Shown: positions 11,820 to 22,590 of the stretch, piece by piece | Layout: the number at the start of each line of letters is the position of its first letter | Numbering within the stretch: position 1 is the stretch's first letter | Source of the DNA: Sycobia sp. Sy_11 | Lineage: Eukaryota; Arthropoda; Insecta; Hymenoptera; Epichrysomallidae | Assembly: GCA_018907035.1 (NCBI GenBank) | Contig: JACCIC010000017.1 | Span: 124,001 to 188,000, forward strand | DNA length: 64,000 bases | Direction: 5' to 3' | Made by a program: the position numbers and the translations under genes | Notes under the pieces: generated by a model | What the model saw: only the letters and a program-made list of their open reading frames with translations | Told to the model about the DNA's origin: nothing | The model's database searches: none

Positions 11820-12905
11820 TGAAATCTTTATTTATTCTTCTAAATCTAATTTATCTCCCTCAATGTAATCCCCTCCGGACTAAATGCAATTATGCCCACG
11901 CTTTTTCCAATTTTCAAAACATTTTTTATACTCGTATTCCAGAATGGGAATTTTTATTTTTTAGACTCGTATTCCGAAACATCGATTCGACTCTTATTTC
12001 TTCAATCCAATCAAAACCGTGTCCCCGAAGTGATTTTTTGGGTTTACTGAATAACCAGAAGTCGCACGGTGGTAAATGGTTGAGTACGATGGTTGCGGAA
12101 CAACATTGGTTGAATTTTGGGCAAAATGTTCATGTAATATCAATGCAGTGTGAGCTGATACATTATCCAAGAGTTGTCTTTCCATAAATCTGCCCTTTTG
12201 AGGTGAATAGCTTTACGCAAACGATGTATAGCACTCAAATAATATGCTATGTTAACTATTTGGCCGGCTAGAAGGAATTCATAATGCCACCACACCACGA
12301 TATTCGAAGAAAACAGTGAGCATAACCTTAATTTTTGGAGCGACTTTAGCGTGATTTTTTCGATTTTCGCTCTGTTTTGCACAATATTCGCACGATTTTT
12401 CGATTGTTTGTGGATCTTAGGCGTAGACCTAGGTTTCATGTTCAGTTATTATGTGTTCCATGTTGTGCTGATAGTCGTAAAGCATCTTTTCACAAACTCC
12501 ATATGATGGTGTTTTTCCAAAAAATTGAGTGTTTTTGGCACCAATTGAGATTTCACGCTTTTCAGGCACAAAATATCTTTCAAAATAATGTTGACTGACG
12601 CATTTTGAATTCTATAAATATCAGCAAGCGCTCTGATAGTCCATCAACGATTTTGCAGAACTATTTCTTTGATTTTGTCGACGTGTAGTCCATCGGTAGA
12701 TCTTCTTGATTGTCTTTCATGTGGTTCGTCTTTAACCCGTTCTTGACCTTCTTTGAATAATTTATGTTAATCAAAAATACTTGTTCTGGACATTGACTTC
12801 TCACCAAAGGCCTTTTACAACATTCTGAGCGTTTCGGCGGCCGATATTTTATTTTGCGCAGCAAATTTAATGGTACTTCTTTGTTGAATAATTTGAGACA
12901 TTATA
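11820..12905 (-). pseudogene. mariner transposase, family B, frame-broken
   Basis: On the minus strand the motifs of a second DD34D transposase type occur in order. The N-terminal start MSQIIQQRSTIKFAAQNK lies near 12901. The first HTH and KEGQERVKDEPHERQSRRST follow, then LVPKTLNFLEKHH. After that come VVWWHYEFLLAGQIVN and YYLSAIHRLRKAI, then NVSAHTALILHEHF (around the second catalytic Asp), and PKNHFGDTVLIG near the end. The order and spacing fit a whole transposase gene. At least three frame changes and several stops break it. It is not closely related to family A at 1249-2196. I could not fix the terminal repeats. Confidence 0.8.
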
Positions 12906-13332
12906 AAAACCGAATAGACAACTTTTCTTTATGCACAAGACAGAAGCGTAACTATAAGATAAATGAAGAGAATTACGTTAAATTTGGCACTGACAACTCG
13001 GATAGTACTAAACAACATAAACATAAAAACATTTGTCCAAATCAATAAACCCGGTAAGTTTGAATTAAAAAGTCTTAGTCTTATTTGTACATAGGAATAT
13101 ATAAAAGCAACGCATAATAAAAAATAAATTCTGAATAATCCACGAACAAGGTAGTTAGTGTTAAAATACGGTATACATAAAACAAAAGTATGTGTCACAG
13201 ATTATGAATAAATAGGAATATAAATAATACGCATAATTAAAGAACATAAGGCACATAAATAATATACTCACCAGCATTAAAGGATACAAGAGATTACTAA
13301 ATAACAGCCTCACTATTATTCATAAATAACAC
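12906..13332. other. AT-rich stretch, no gene seen
   Basis: Short frames on both strands have no recognisable motif. Part of this may be the untranslated end of mariner B. Confidence 0.4.
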
Positions 13333-13625
13333 AGGTTTACAAAATAAAAAAGTTGATGTCTATTTGATCAGACCATCTAACTTTTATTATATTTCGATAC
13401 GCTGATCATGAGTCCAAGTCCGTTGATCTCCATCACCTCAGATTCAAGGTCATTTGAAAGTCAAATGTGATTAATACAACGGAATTTAAAATTTGATAAC
13501 GGATTTTGAAAGACCGGTAAATTTTACGTTTAAATACATATTTTTGATTTTTTCCAACACCAATCTTGTAGGATACCTGGGGCCCAAATAAATGGGAGAT
13601 AAACAAAATTTGCTTTTGATCAATT
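13333..13625 (+). repeat. long inverted repeat, left arm
   Basis: This segment starts around ACAAAATAAAAAAGTTGATG and includes TTGATCTCCATCACCTCAG and GTAAATTTTACGTTTAAATA. It is found again in reverse complement at 19250-19545, with many substitutions but collinear over nearly 290 bp. Confidence 0.8.
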
Positions 13626-13770
13626 CCCATAACGATAGTGCACTTAAATCCAAAACACGATTCCCCATAATCCAATATTCTTAACTCCCCAGCTCTTAAC
13701 TCTGAGACACCTTACATACAATTCCTATTACCACAATTTCATTATCAACCGAGTCCTATAAACTATAAGC

Positions 13771-13935
13771 GTGCAGCAGCAGTTCCATCTAAGAATCCTT
13801 TTCAGGATAGTTGAATATCCAGTGCAGCAGCAGTTCTAGCCAACAGTCCGTTTCAGGATAGTTGGATATCCAGTGCAGCAGCTGTTCTGTCCAACAGTCC
13901 TTTTCAGGATAGTTGGATGCTTAGTGTAGCAGCAA
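13771..13935 (+). repeat. 51-bp tandem repeat (about three units)
   Basis: GTGCAGCAGCAGTTC-type starts recur at 13771, 13822, 13873 and, degenerate, 13924. Each unit contains CAGGATAGTTGRATATCCAG. It lies just ahead of the LINE and may be its 5' untranslated repeat. Confidence 0.85.
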
Positions 13936-14476
13936 CGATTTCTACACTGCTTATTCAGTTATTTAATGTACAATACGGGCGCTAAAATACCAACTGTTTA
14001 TGTCCACGTTCGTGTGCCGGGGTAACGTATCCCTAATCTTTAGTCAATGGAGTAAGTATGGGGAATGCGGCTAAAATACAGTAATGGTCTTTCAGGATAG
14101 GATCAAACGAGCGTTTGACCTAACGAGCTTGGTGCATCCGGGAGTTACCGATGCTGGGAGTGAGAAATTGGCGCTTACTTCCTAATTACCGCAAACCCGT
14201 TACAAGTGGTTAAGCGACCACCGACAATCAAATCGTTGGAACTTTCTGCTTTAATGGACCGGGGACTTGGTTTCATCGCTTGGCTAAGAGAAGGAACTAC
14301 TCTATAAAAAAACCCTTAATCCTAAGGTCGGAGACAATTGCGATAGGTGATGTATGGTTCCGGGATAGAAGATAGGAGAGCGTACAACTGTCAGAGATAT
14401 TTTTATATACCCCCAAAACTTTGTTCACCCAACGGGTTACTGTGAAATAACCTCAATAGGTGGACGTACGAAAAAG

Positions 14477-15420
14477 GTGGACAAACCTAAAACAATAATT
14501 AAAAAGAAGGTAAGAGTTGCAGTAATTAAGAAGGAGAAAAACCTACAGAGGAAGCTCAGGGAGAGACGCAATGAGGAAGAGAGGAAGCCTAAAGCAGATC
14601 TAGAGATAAAGATCGAAAGGAAGTTGGAAAAAGTTCAGGAGCCACAGCGAAGGCCAAAGTAGGAAAAACCACCCAGGCGACAGCCGCAGCGGAAAATCCG
14701 ACAGAGACACTCAGTAGCAGCACCTCAGCGAAAAATCCTCCCATAGCTGAGGAAACAGTGCAACGAACTTCAGTACACCACTAGATGGACAGCAAGATGA
14801 AACCTCAACTACAAAGAAAATAGACTGTGTCACGGTCCTCGCCTATGCCACTGACCATTTTGATGTCATAATTGTAGACATCAGAAGCTGCAAAGACACA
14901 GAAGCGAGAAAGAATGGCCTGCAAAGCTTGAAAGCCATAATGGTGACCATTTCAGAGATGGCCATCAGATGGGCTGACGCTGAGTCTCAGTCGGCTACTT
15001 TACAAAAGCTAGTCAATGAGACCAAAAATATTGGTGTACCGCAGTCGTACGCTACTGCTGCAAGAAAAAAGAGAACTGGCGTAACAACCTTGACTTGCCT
15101 TAAAAAAATTACTACCCCTAAGGCTCAGCTTACAAAAGCAACGATCAAAGTCACTTCCAAAGGTGGTTTTCCTTAAACCTAGCAATGCGGAGATCATGCC
15201 GTTAATCGCTATGGCTAGAGAAGCTATACAAAAAGCCTTTAACCCTAGGAAGGAGAAGGTCTGTATACGGAACCTGAGTAAAACCAGGAGGGGACTCCTG
15301 ATCGAAGCTACGACTGAAGAGAACTTAGAGAAAATAAGGACCTGTAATAACATCAAAAACCTCTTTGAGCTGGCAGCACCGGCAAGGAATAAACCGAAAG
15401 TGTTAGTATACGATGTCCCG
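14477..15420 (+). pseudogene. LINE ORF1 (gag-like), broken
   Basis: The N-terminal part is very rich in Lys, Arg and Glu and probably helical (14477-14662). After stops, the frame resumes with SLKAIMVTISEMAIRWADAE and SYATAARKKRTGV (14928-15176). The RNA-binding-like part follows (15163-15420) with VFLKPSNAEIMPL, EKVCIRNLSKTRRGLLIEAT and KPKVLVYDVPRDL. That last series is characteristic of R1/TRAS-type ORF1 proteins ahead of their zinc knuckles, which are deleted here. Confidence 0.65.
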
Positions 15421-17660
15421 AGGGATTTGAGATACTTTCTGCGCTGTTCTCAAGGATGTATGGGACCAGGTCCCAAAAGAAATATCCGACTCTAAAATGG
15501 AGACTATAGAGAGAATTTACTCATTGGCAACCACTTTGAGGAAAGCATGCAAAGCTACCATACCGAGGAGTAGGGTAGCTGTTAGGAGTGTTCCCTAGTG
15601 GAACCCTGAATGAGACAGAAAAAGGGCAACAAATAGAACCCGTCGAGTATTCCAGAAAGAGCGCCATCCCGTTGTACGAGAGCGCCTCAAGAATGAATAG
15701 AGTAATGCGGCCAGGAAGAAGTTTCCCCGTAGACTCAGGCATACTAAAGAGACCAAATAAAAAGAATTTTTGACAGTGAAGGGTAATCAGAACCCTTGTC
15801 GTATAGCTTACCGATTTCAAGTAAGTAAGCTGTCCATTAAGGAAGTTGCATGCAACGTCCGTCTGGATCAAGACACCAACACGACGGGCTGGGTGAGTAC
15901 TGACACGGCAGTACTAAATACCCTGTTTACTCCAGACAATATACAGGATGAATTACAAGAGCGAGAAAGATATGAGGTACTTGATCAACACCCTCCCGCC
16001 CAGGAGGGTGAATTTAATCTCGCTGAGTTGGATCAGGTCTTGGCCAAGATAAAGCTGGGTAAGGCCCCTGGCCCAGATTGCTTTGACTTGACCATCATTC
16101 GAACAGTTTGATCAATATATAAAACTCGTGCTTGAGGTTTTCGGTCTTCCCCACTGAGTGGAAGATCGACTAGATCTTTACAATCCGAAAGGGTGAAGAC
16201 AAACAACCTGAGGATCCCGCGTCCTACAGGTCCATTTGCCTATTGCCAATACTTCGCAAAACCCTTGAAGCTCTAACACTAAACAGACGAAATAGGATCA
16301 TAGAAACACAGTTACCTCCAAGACAATACGGCTTTAAGAGAGGATGATCCACTGAGAACGCCATAGTTTATTGCCCTTAGTTGTGTAGGTTTGTGAGTGA
16401 ATCGAGCAGAAAAAACGCTGTAGCAATTTTGCTGAACATAAAAAGCGCCTTTGACAACGTCTGGTGACCTGCTGTACTAACAACACTGAAAAGCAAAGCG
16501 TACCCCAGGGGTCTCTATAAACTAATAACAGATTACCTACAGGGCCGTCGTGTCCTAATACGAGATGGCATTGAGGAAGTACAACTTGGGATCGATAAGG
16601 AATGCCCGCAGGGATCCGTACTATACCCAACTCTGTGGAACTTTGTTCTTGACCCTCTTCATTAGCAGCTCTCAAGACTAGGATGTGAAGTCCTTGCTTA
16701 TGCTGATGACATCGTGCTCCTTAGGGAGCGAGACTCGCGTAGAGAGATCGAAAGGATAGGCCAGAGTTACATTGAAGAAGTGGAATTCTAGTATCACCTC
16801 AGTAAAATGAGGCTGGCCTCTGAAAAGTCTTGAATGTTCACATTGTGAGGCCACCTTCACCCGAGAGTACCCCGTCTCATTAAGATCAGTAGCTCGAGGG
16901 CGAAGAGATGAGAAATCGTGAGATACCTTGGAATCCACTTTGGCGAACATCTAGAAATCGGTTGCCATTTGAAAGCGGTACAATCCAAATGTGTGAGTTT
17001 ATTTAACAGGACTGGACGACTGGCAACATGGAAATGGGGCCTTAAATTTAAGGCGCTTAGTACTATCTATACGGGCTTGTTCACACCTATCGCTGTATAT
17101 GCAGCAACAAGTTGGCATGATTTGATGTGTGTTTAACAAAGGCATACGATTATTAGAGTCACCGGTGCATACAGGACCACCTCGACAGATGCACTAGCAG
17201 TGATAGCGGGAAAACTCCCCATCGTGCTAGAATATAGATGTAGAGCGGAACTGTACACAAACTGTAAAAATACAGCGGTACTTGAGAATCAATGTCGTGC
17301 CGCGCGAAAGATGTCAGAAAGATATCTCGATGACTTGCAAGAAATCTGGGAGAACTCGACAAAAGGTAAGCTGACACATTTTTACCTACCTAGTGTAAGA
17401 GTTTGCACCGGGGTGGACTGGATCGGGCCGTCGTTATGGCTAATCCAATTTCTTACTGGGCATGGAGACATCGGGTTTTATCTCTCTCGCTTCCATCTAA
17501 GAGAGAGAGAGAGAGAGAGAGCGATAGGTGCTCATGTGAGGAGGCGGATACACCAGATCACGTACTGTATGTCTGTCCCAAATACGATGAAGTTACGAAT
17601 AGGTTCCAAAGGGAGAATAATACCTCTCTATTAATACCTCTATGAGATACGAGCTCTATT
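15420..17660 (+). pseudogene. LINE ORF2: reverse transcriptase and C-terminal finger, broken
   Basis: The product would copy LINE RNA into DNA at a nicked target. Visible blocks are MESTIER-like linker sequence near 15500, ARKKF and KGNQNPCRIAYRF (15700-15810), KIKLGKAPGPDCFDL (16045-16090), and QGSVL with LAYADDIVLL (16612-16722, carrying the catalytic Asp pair). The post-RT thumb-like part follows: RYLGIHFGEHL, FKALSTIYTGL, ENQCRAARKMS. A final CSCEEADTPDHVLYVC-type CCHC finger lies at 17530-17580. The APE endonuclease is absent. Stops are scattered throughout, and a GA run (17501-17521) sits just before the finger. Confidence 0.8.
17501..17521. repeat. short (GA)n run
   Basis: About ten GA units inside the LINE C-terminal coding region. 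They shift the reading there. Confidence 0.9.
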
Positions 17661-18189
17661 GAGCCAAGACAAATACATAGTGCTTGAAAAACTAGTTAAA
17701 GAACTCCTCCAGACCAAGGAGCTTCCAGCGAATCTGTTGGAAGCCGAAATCACCGAAGAATCTGAATAGGTAGGTAGGAAACAACCGGCAGTCAGGAATG
17801 TGACGGTAAATATATTTACTCTAATCATATATTGGTAAAATCATATACATATATACAAAAGATTTATTTATTTTGCTATACAAGTAGACCTGCACTATAC
17901 ATCGATCTACAAATCAGCAAATAAGAAACCGCACTAAGAACTAACCAGCCTTTACACTGGTTAGCAAGTCCAGTCTGTATTAATAAGGTACAATAAACAG
18001 TGGCCTGGAACCCACTATAAACTGGAGGTCCACAAAAGTCGCAATGATGTACAGATCTGTAACTAAAAGAAACGTTCAGCAAAAATGAAAAGTTTCCAAA
18101 TACAATATGTCTCAAATACAATATCTCAAATACAATAAGTTGGTTGATCCTGATAATATAATACTGCCTCCTGTTCATATAAATTTCGG

Positions 18190-18800
18190 CTTGATTAAAT
18201 AGCTAGTGAAAGCTTTAAAGAAAGGAAATGCAGCCTTTCAATATCTCTTCGTCAAGTTTCCAAAGTTATCCGAAGCAATAATCAATGAGGGAATTTTGGT
18301 TGGACCTCAAATAAGAAAACTCATAAAAGAATTCGAATTCCCAAATTGAATGTTACAGAATGAACGATAAGTTTGGTTGACCTTTGTTGATGTATGTACG
18401 AAATTTTTAGGCAACAACAGAGATCCAAATTGTGAAGAAATATTTAGCGACTTGGTCGAAAACTTCAAAGCTGTGCCTTATGAGTCTGAAGCTCCACTTT
18501 TTAGATTCTCATTTGGAGAAACTTCCAGAAAATCTAGGAGATTATAGTGAAGAGTAAAGTGAAAACTTTCATCAAGATATGAAAGAGATGGAAATGTGTT
18601 ATCAAGGATTTTCGGAATGTCAATATGATGTCAAATTACTGCTGGAACTTTAAAACGGATACTTTAGTTAAGCTCAAGAGAAAAGAACTGAAAAGAATAT
18701 TCCGTGAAAGATGCAGATCTAGCAAGAAAGAGGGTTTACATTGAAGAGTCATGGCTTAACAGAGTGAGAGACATAAATCGCACTGTTAACAACAACCCCC
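18190..18800 (+). pseudogene. mobile-element-associated ORF remnant
   Basis: The plus strand reads LVKALKKGNAAFQYL and FPKLSEAIINEGILVGPQIR, then KFLGNNRDPNCEEIFSDLVE, an aromatic/His segment near 18500 and ESWLNRVRD near 18750. From memory, this resembles a protein segment recurring in arthropod genomes in repeat contexts (VKALxKxGxAFxYLxxKFPxLSxAKIxEGIFVGPQI). I cannot name its element class. Stops near 18348, 18369 and 18546 and frame changes break it. It lies inside the inverted-repeat pair, so it may be the native gene of that element. Confidence 0.55.
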
Positions 18801-19249
18801 ATGAGAATACAATAAAAAATTATTGTTTCACCACGGCATTGAAGTTCTTGATCCAAATATAAATTTCAGAGGTTTTATGATTTTCATGAGCTGTAACTGA
18901 ACTTGGACAGTTACAAGATCTTAAATTCCAATTGAATTTCGATTCGATTTCGAGAGTGTCAAGGCCGGGCCTTGTAGAGTTACAGGTTACCGGGCTCGGG
19001 GGTGGAGAAAATGTGGAGATTGGGGGTTGGGAGTCGAGGGTTATAGTCACGCAGAGTTTCAGGGCTCGAGGGTTCAAAGGCTACGGTTATATTTAATTTT
19101 TTTCAAAAATGAACGAATTAACCTTGAAATAACCTTGACCCGAACTCGATGGGGTTAACTCTATTCCACGTTTGCATTTAGGATATAAAGATACATAATA
19201 GTATACGATAGAAACCCATAGGACGTGTCAAAAACAAGTTCATATGAAT
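18801..19249. other. no gene seen; G-rich patch
   Basis: No coding signal is supported. A short G-rich stretch around 18990-19040 has several runs of three to five Gs, unusual in this AT-rich window. Confidence 0.5.
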
Positions 19250-19545
19250 CAAATGCAAATTGTGTTTATCTAGCATTTGTTTTGGCTCCAGGTATCCTTC
19301 GAAAGTGATGTTGGAAAAAAACAAGAATATGTATTTAAACGTAAAATTTACCGCTCTTTCAAAATCCGTTATCAGATTTTCAATTCCATTGTTTCAAAGA
19401 CATTTGACATTCAAATGACCTTGAATCTGAGGTGATGGAGATCAACGGATTCTTGGATTCATGATCAGCATATTGAAATATAATAAATTTATATGGTCTG
19501 GTCAAATAAGCATCAACTTTTTTATTTTGTGAACCTGTGTAATAG
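19250..19545 (-). repeat. long inverted repeat, right arm
   Basis: Reverse-complement counterpart of 13333-13625. It contains CTGAGGTGATGGAGATCAA and AAGTTGATGC-type ends. Confidence 0.8.
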
Positions 19546-19859
19546 ATAGAACATCAACAAAAAAAATAAAGGACATAAACAATATACTTACTAGGAATAA
19601 ATTATATTATCAATACAAATTATATAAAATAAATTAAACTTACAACATAAATGGTATAAATATATAGTAGAAATAACCTTCAGATCACCTAGAACATTGA
19701 CACCAATAATTTTATACGTGATTAGAAAAGAAATCACATTTATATAAGTAGAACACTTTATGCATTAAGATAAGATCACGTGTGAACAATAAGTCTAAAT
19801 ATAACAAATAATACAAAATCGACAACTCCCGTCAGACACCCAATCGCGAGTATAGATCG

Positions 19860-20160
19860 TCAAGCCGCAACCGCGATTGAAACCATTACCCATGCCATAG
19901 TGAACAAACGCATAGGCCATCCAGTCGAGAAGATAGCCGAAATAATTACCGCAACGAGTGGCGATCACCTGTCAGAAACAACAGAGATGGTAGAAGATAC
20001 AGAGATCAATATTCGCTGTGTCAAGACGAGAAACGCAGCGAGAGCAGATTGCAAAGTGACGAAACAAGGCCGTGCTGGACTTATAAAAACCAAGACACTG
20101 GGGAGACAGATTCTAAGGCAAAAAGCATATTCTCTGCTACAAATTAGAATTAAAAATTGT
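19860..20160 (+). pseudogene. possible gypsy gag tail (Arg/Ser/Asp-rich)
   Basis: One plus-strand frame reads as a charged, Arg/Asn/Ser-rich chain (SSREDSRNNYRNEWRSPVRN and so on). Such tails occur before the zinc knuckle of gypsy gag proteins, but I see no intact knuckle. The downstream gypsy pol fragment makes this reading plausible but not secure. Confidence 0.25.
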
Positions 20161-20179
20161 ATTTATGCCGACTGTCCTG

Positions 20180-20345
20180 AATTAAATTAATAAATATTTT
20201 TATCGGTCTTACAGTCTTTATAATATAATATATTAGCTAAAATAATGATAGTCAGACTGGCCTTGTTTATGTTCACCAATTAGAATCTGAAATAAAACTT
20301 ATTATTACAATAAATTATATCAGAAAATTAAAAATAAAAATAAAA
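20180..20345 (+). repeat. copy of the repeat found at 36045-36240
   Basis: AAATATTTTTATCGGTCTTACAG and GAATCTGAAATAAAACTTAT match 36055-36180 in the same orientation, including the A-rich end that follows. In the 36-kb region this sequence is linked to hammerhead-like motifs, suggesting a Penelope-like element end. Confidence 0.65.
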
Positions 20346-20508
20346 TAAAATTAATAATAAAATAAAAATAAAAATAAAAATAAAATAAAATTAATAATAA
20401 AATAAAAATAAAAATAAAAATAAAATAAAATTAATAATAAAATAAAAATAAAAATAAAAATAAAATAAAATTAATATAAAATAAAAATAAAAATAAAAAT
20501 AAAATAAT
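20331..20508. repeat. 40-bp A-rich tandem repeat
   Basis: The segment TAAAATAAAATTAATAATAA recurs at 20341, 20381, 20421 and, shortened, 20461, giving a 40-bp period. It follows directly on the repeat end at 20345. Confidence 0.9.
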
Positions 20509-20579
20509 AAATAACAAAGTCTTTCGAGCAACACACTCGTGAATTAAAAACGTTGCTCACCCGCCTCAGCAACGTTGGG

Positions 20580-21835
20580 TTCCAAAGAAAAAGAAAAAAT
20601 CCGAGTTTTGCTGCCCCGAAAGTAAAATATCTAGGGTAAATTGTAGATGAGAACGGTCTACGCATCGACCCGGAGAAGATTCGCCTAGTGAGCGAATACC
20701 CGAGGCCTACCAATCTGCGTCAACTACGGGCTATTTTAGGCATGGTCAAATGGTATGTGCCACTCATTCAAGATCTGATCAAAATCAAGCTGTCGCTAAT
20801 CAAGTTACGAAAATTATCAGATAGCTCTGGAGAGAAGCACAGCAGAAGGCTTTCGGCAAGCTTCGAATTCTGTTGAGGCAAGCACCGATCTTAACACGCC
20901 TCATACAAAATAAACCATACATCCTGCAAACGAATACAACTGACTGGGCCCTAGGCACGGTGTCGAGCGAACTTCCCTCGAAAACAACGAACACCCGATC
21001 GTCTATGCGAGCAGAACGATGACTCAGGCCGAATCCAACTACATGGTCACAGAGAAGAGTGTCTGGCCGGGGATATCTGCTAAACGATAAATTTACAGTC
21101 ATCATTGACCATAGCAGTCTAACGGGGCTACATACATTTAAGGATCAGACAGGCTGCTTAGCAATGTGGGCAGCAGCGTTACAAGCGTAAAATATGGAAA
21201 TCATTTACCGTAAAGGAGCTCTACACTACGTACCGGACGTCTTTTCGAGACGCCCCAGCAGCCCTCTGAATTCCTTACCACCACTCTCACCAACATCGAG
21301 CAAGACAAATAGTACAATAATAAAGCTAGAGAAATCCAAATACATCAGGAAAAATACCCGGGCTGAATAATAAAAAACGGTAGAATCGATAAACATCATA
21401 CGAATCTACTCACTGAGATGCTAGGAGATATTCAGGATTGGAAGAGACTGGAAACTAGTAGTGCCGCTAAGCAATCGAGAACGAGTGCTTTGTGAATGCC
21501 ATGACAAACCAACTTTAGGACATTTCAGTACGAAAAAGACATGAGAGATGTACATAAGTACGTCAAGCACTGCCCGGAGTGCCAAATACATAAGGCATTG
21601 CAACGAGGGCCCACCGGATTAATGCCACAAAAAAACATAGAAGGGCCGTGATTCAGTGTTGCAGCAGACAGAATGAGAACTTTTCCCGTTAACAAAGGGC
21701 GAGGCAAATATCTACTTATATTCCAGGACTTGTTTACCACACATATCGAAATACGGCTGCTAAAAAAGATGAATGACCAGACTATTGCCAAAGCGTTATT
21801 TTAAGACTAGACTATTGCCAAAGCGTTACACGCTC
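20580..21835 (+). pseudogene. Ty3/gypsy pol fragment (RT end, RNase H, integrase start)
   Basis: Motifs run in gypsy order on the plus strand. The RT connection has DENGLRIDPEKI and the following LRAILGMVKWYVPLI. RNase H has PYILQTNTTDWALGTV (around its first catalytic position, Asp replaced by Asn) and the characteristic spacing to EYRKG-like sequence near 21205. The integrase zinc finger lies near 21560 (HCPECQIHKALQRGP) and the core start follows with GRGKYLLIFQDLFTTHIEI. The sequence stops mid-integrase where BEL gag sequence begins. Numerous stops make it a pseudogene. Confidence 0.75.
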
Positions 21836-21849
21836 TATAATACCACTAT

Positions 21850-22590
21850 TATTAAATTTCAACGTTTAATCAATTCGTTAGAGGGCGAAGTAGCTTAAAA
21901 ATTGAAGAGTTTTAATTTGGTGGAAGAAAACTTTCTCTTGGCTTGGGAGGCATTATGTAGCCGTTCAATGTTCCAATTCTTGCATACTGCCTTGGAGAGT
22001 CAAATTATATTCACCTCTCTATAACTGTCAGTTGAACATTCGGACATGATATCTATTCAATTAGTGGAAAATAAATTGCCATCATTGACTTGACCAGAGT
22101 GGACACGCTTATTTAAAAGAGACTACGATAATGAATTGTCAAAGTTAATAGAAAATTATAAAAAAGTTTTAAAAAATTATAGTCTTTGAAAAATTCTTAG
22201 AAGCTAGGATTCGAAACCTAGATACCGTTGAAGATGTCGATGAGTTTGTCAGTTCTGAAAATAGCTATAGTGAGAAAATTCGTCTCAAAAAGAGCTGAAA
22301 AAAATCTAGTTCATTTAATAAAAATACGTTGACACGCGTCACCACATTAAATAATAAAAAAAATGCCACACCTTATTCCCTTTCTTAAGGACCGCATTTT
22401 GTGAACTATTGTAAGTGGTTCGCACATCTTGTACCAGACAAGAGGAAAGAACATGCAGCACAATCTAAACTCTGTTTCAGTTGTCTAAGCTCTAAGCATA
22501 GAGTTCAAAACTGTCTCTCAAAAGCGTTTTCCGTGGTAAACATCATACGACGTTTTATTCTGAGTAATCAAGCAGTAAGGTAACTGTCAG
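21850..22590 (+). pseudogene. BEL gag, broken
   Basis: The plus strand shows RLINSLEGE and LVEENFLLAWEALCSRS. These belong to the BEL gag core, where a small domain ends with the AxxLxxxxxxLxxNxxxAWExL pattern. Further on is PEWTRLFKRDYDN. An open frame at 22401-22583 then shows CFSCLSSKHRVQNCLSK, a gag zinc knuckle (Cys-x2-Cys-x4-His-x4-Cys). Stops intervene between the blocks. Confidence 0.7.

Larger units (their letters stand above)
13771..17835 (+). mobile_element. R1-clade non-LTR retrotransposon (decayed)
   Basis: The order is 5' tandem repeat and leader, gag-like ORF1, post-endonuclease region, reverse transcriptase, and C-terminal CCHC finger, all on the plus strand. The endonuclease domain is missing: ORF1-like sequence near 15410 passes directly into the part that normally follows the endonuclease. 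Multiple frameshifts and stops mark it as dead. Both termini are approximate. Confidence 0.75.
13333..19545. mobile_element. putative DNA element bounded by long inverted repeats, with nested LINE
   Basis: Inverted repeats of about 290 bp enclose 5.6 kb. Inside are an R1-type LINE (about 13771-17835) and, beyond it, the remnant of another mobile-element protein (18190-18800). One reading is a DNA transposon with long terminal inverted repeats into which the LINE inserted. The alternative is two unrelated copies of one repeat that happen to face each other. I saw no target-site duplication. Confidence 0.45.

Noticed and set aside
17403..17645. Independent 80-codon ORF
   Set aside because: It is the LINE C-terminal CCHC finger in a frame shifted by the GA run.
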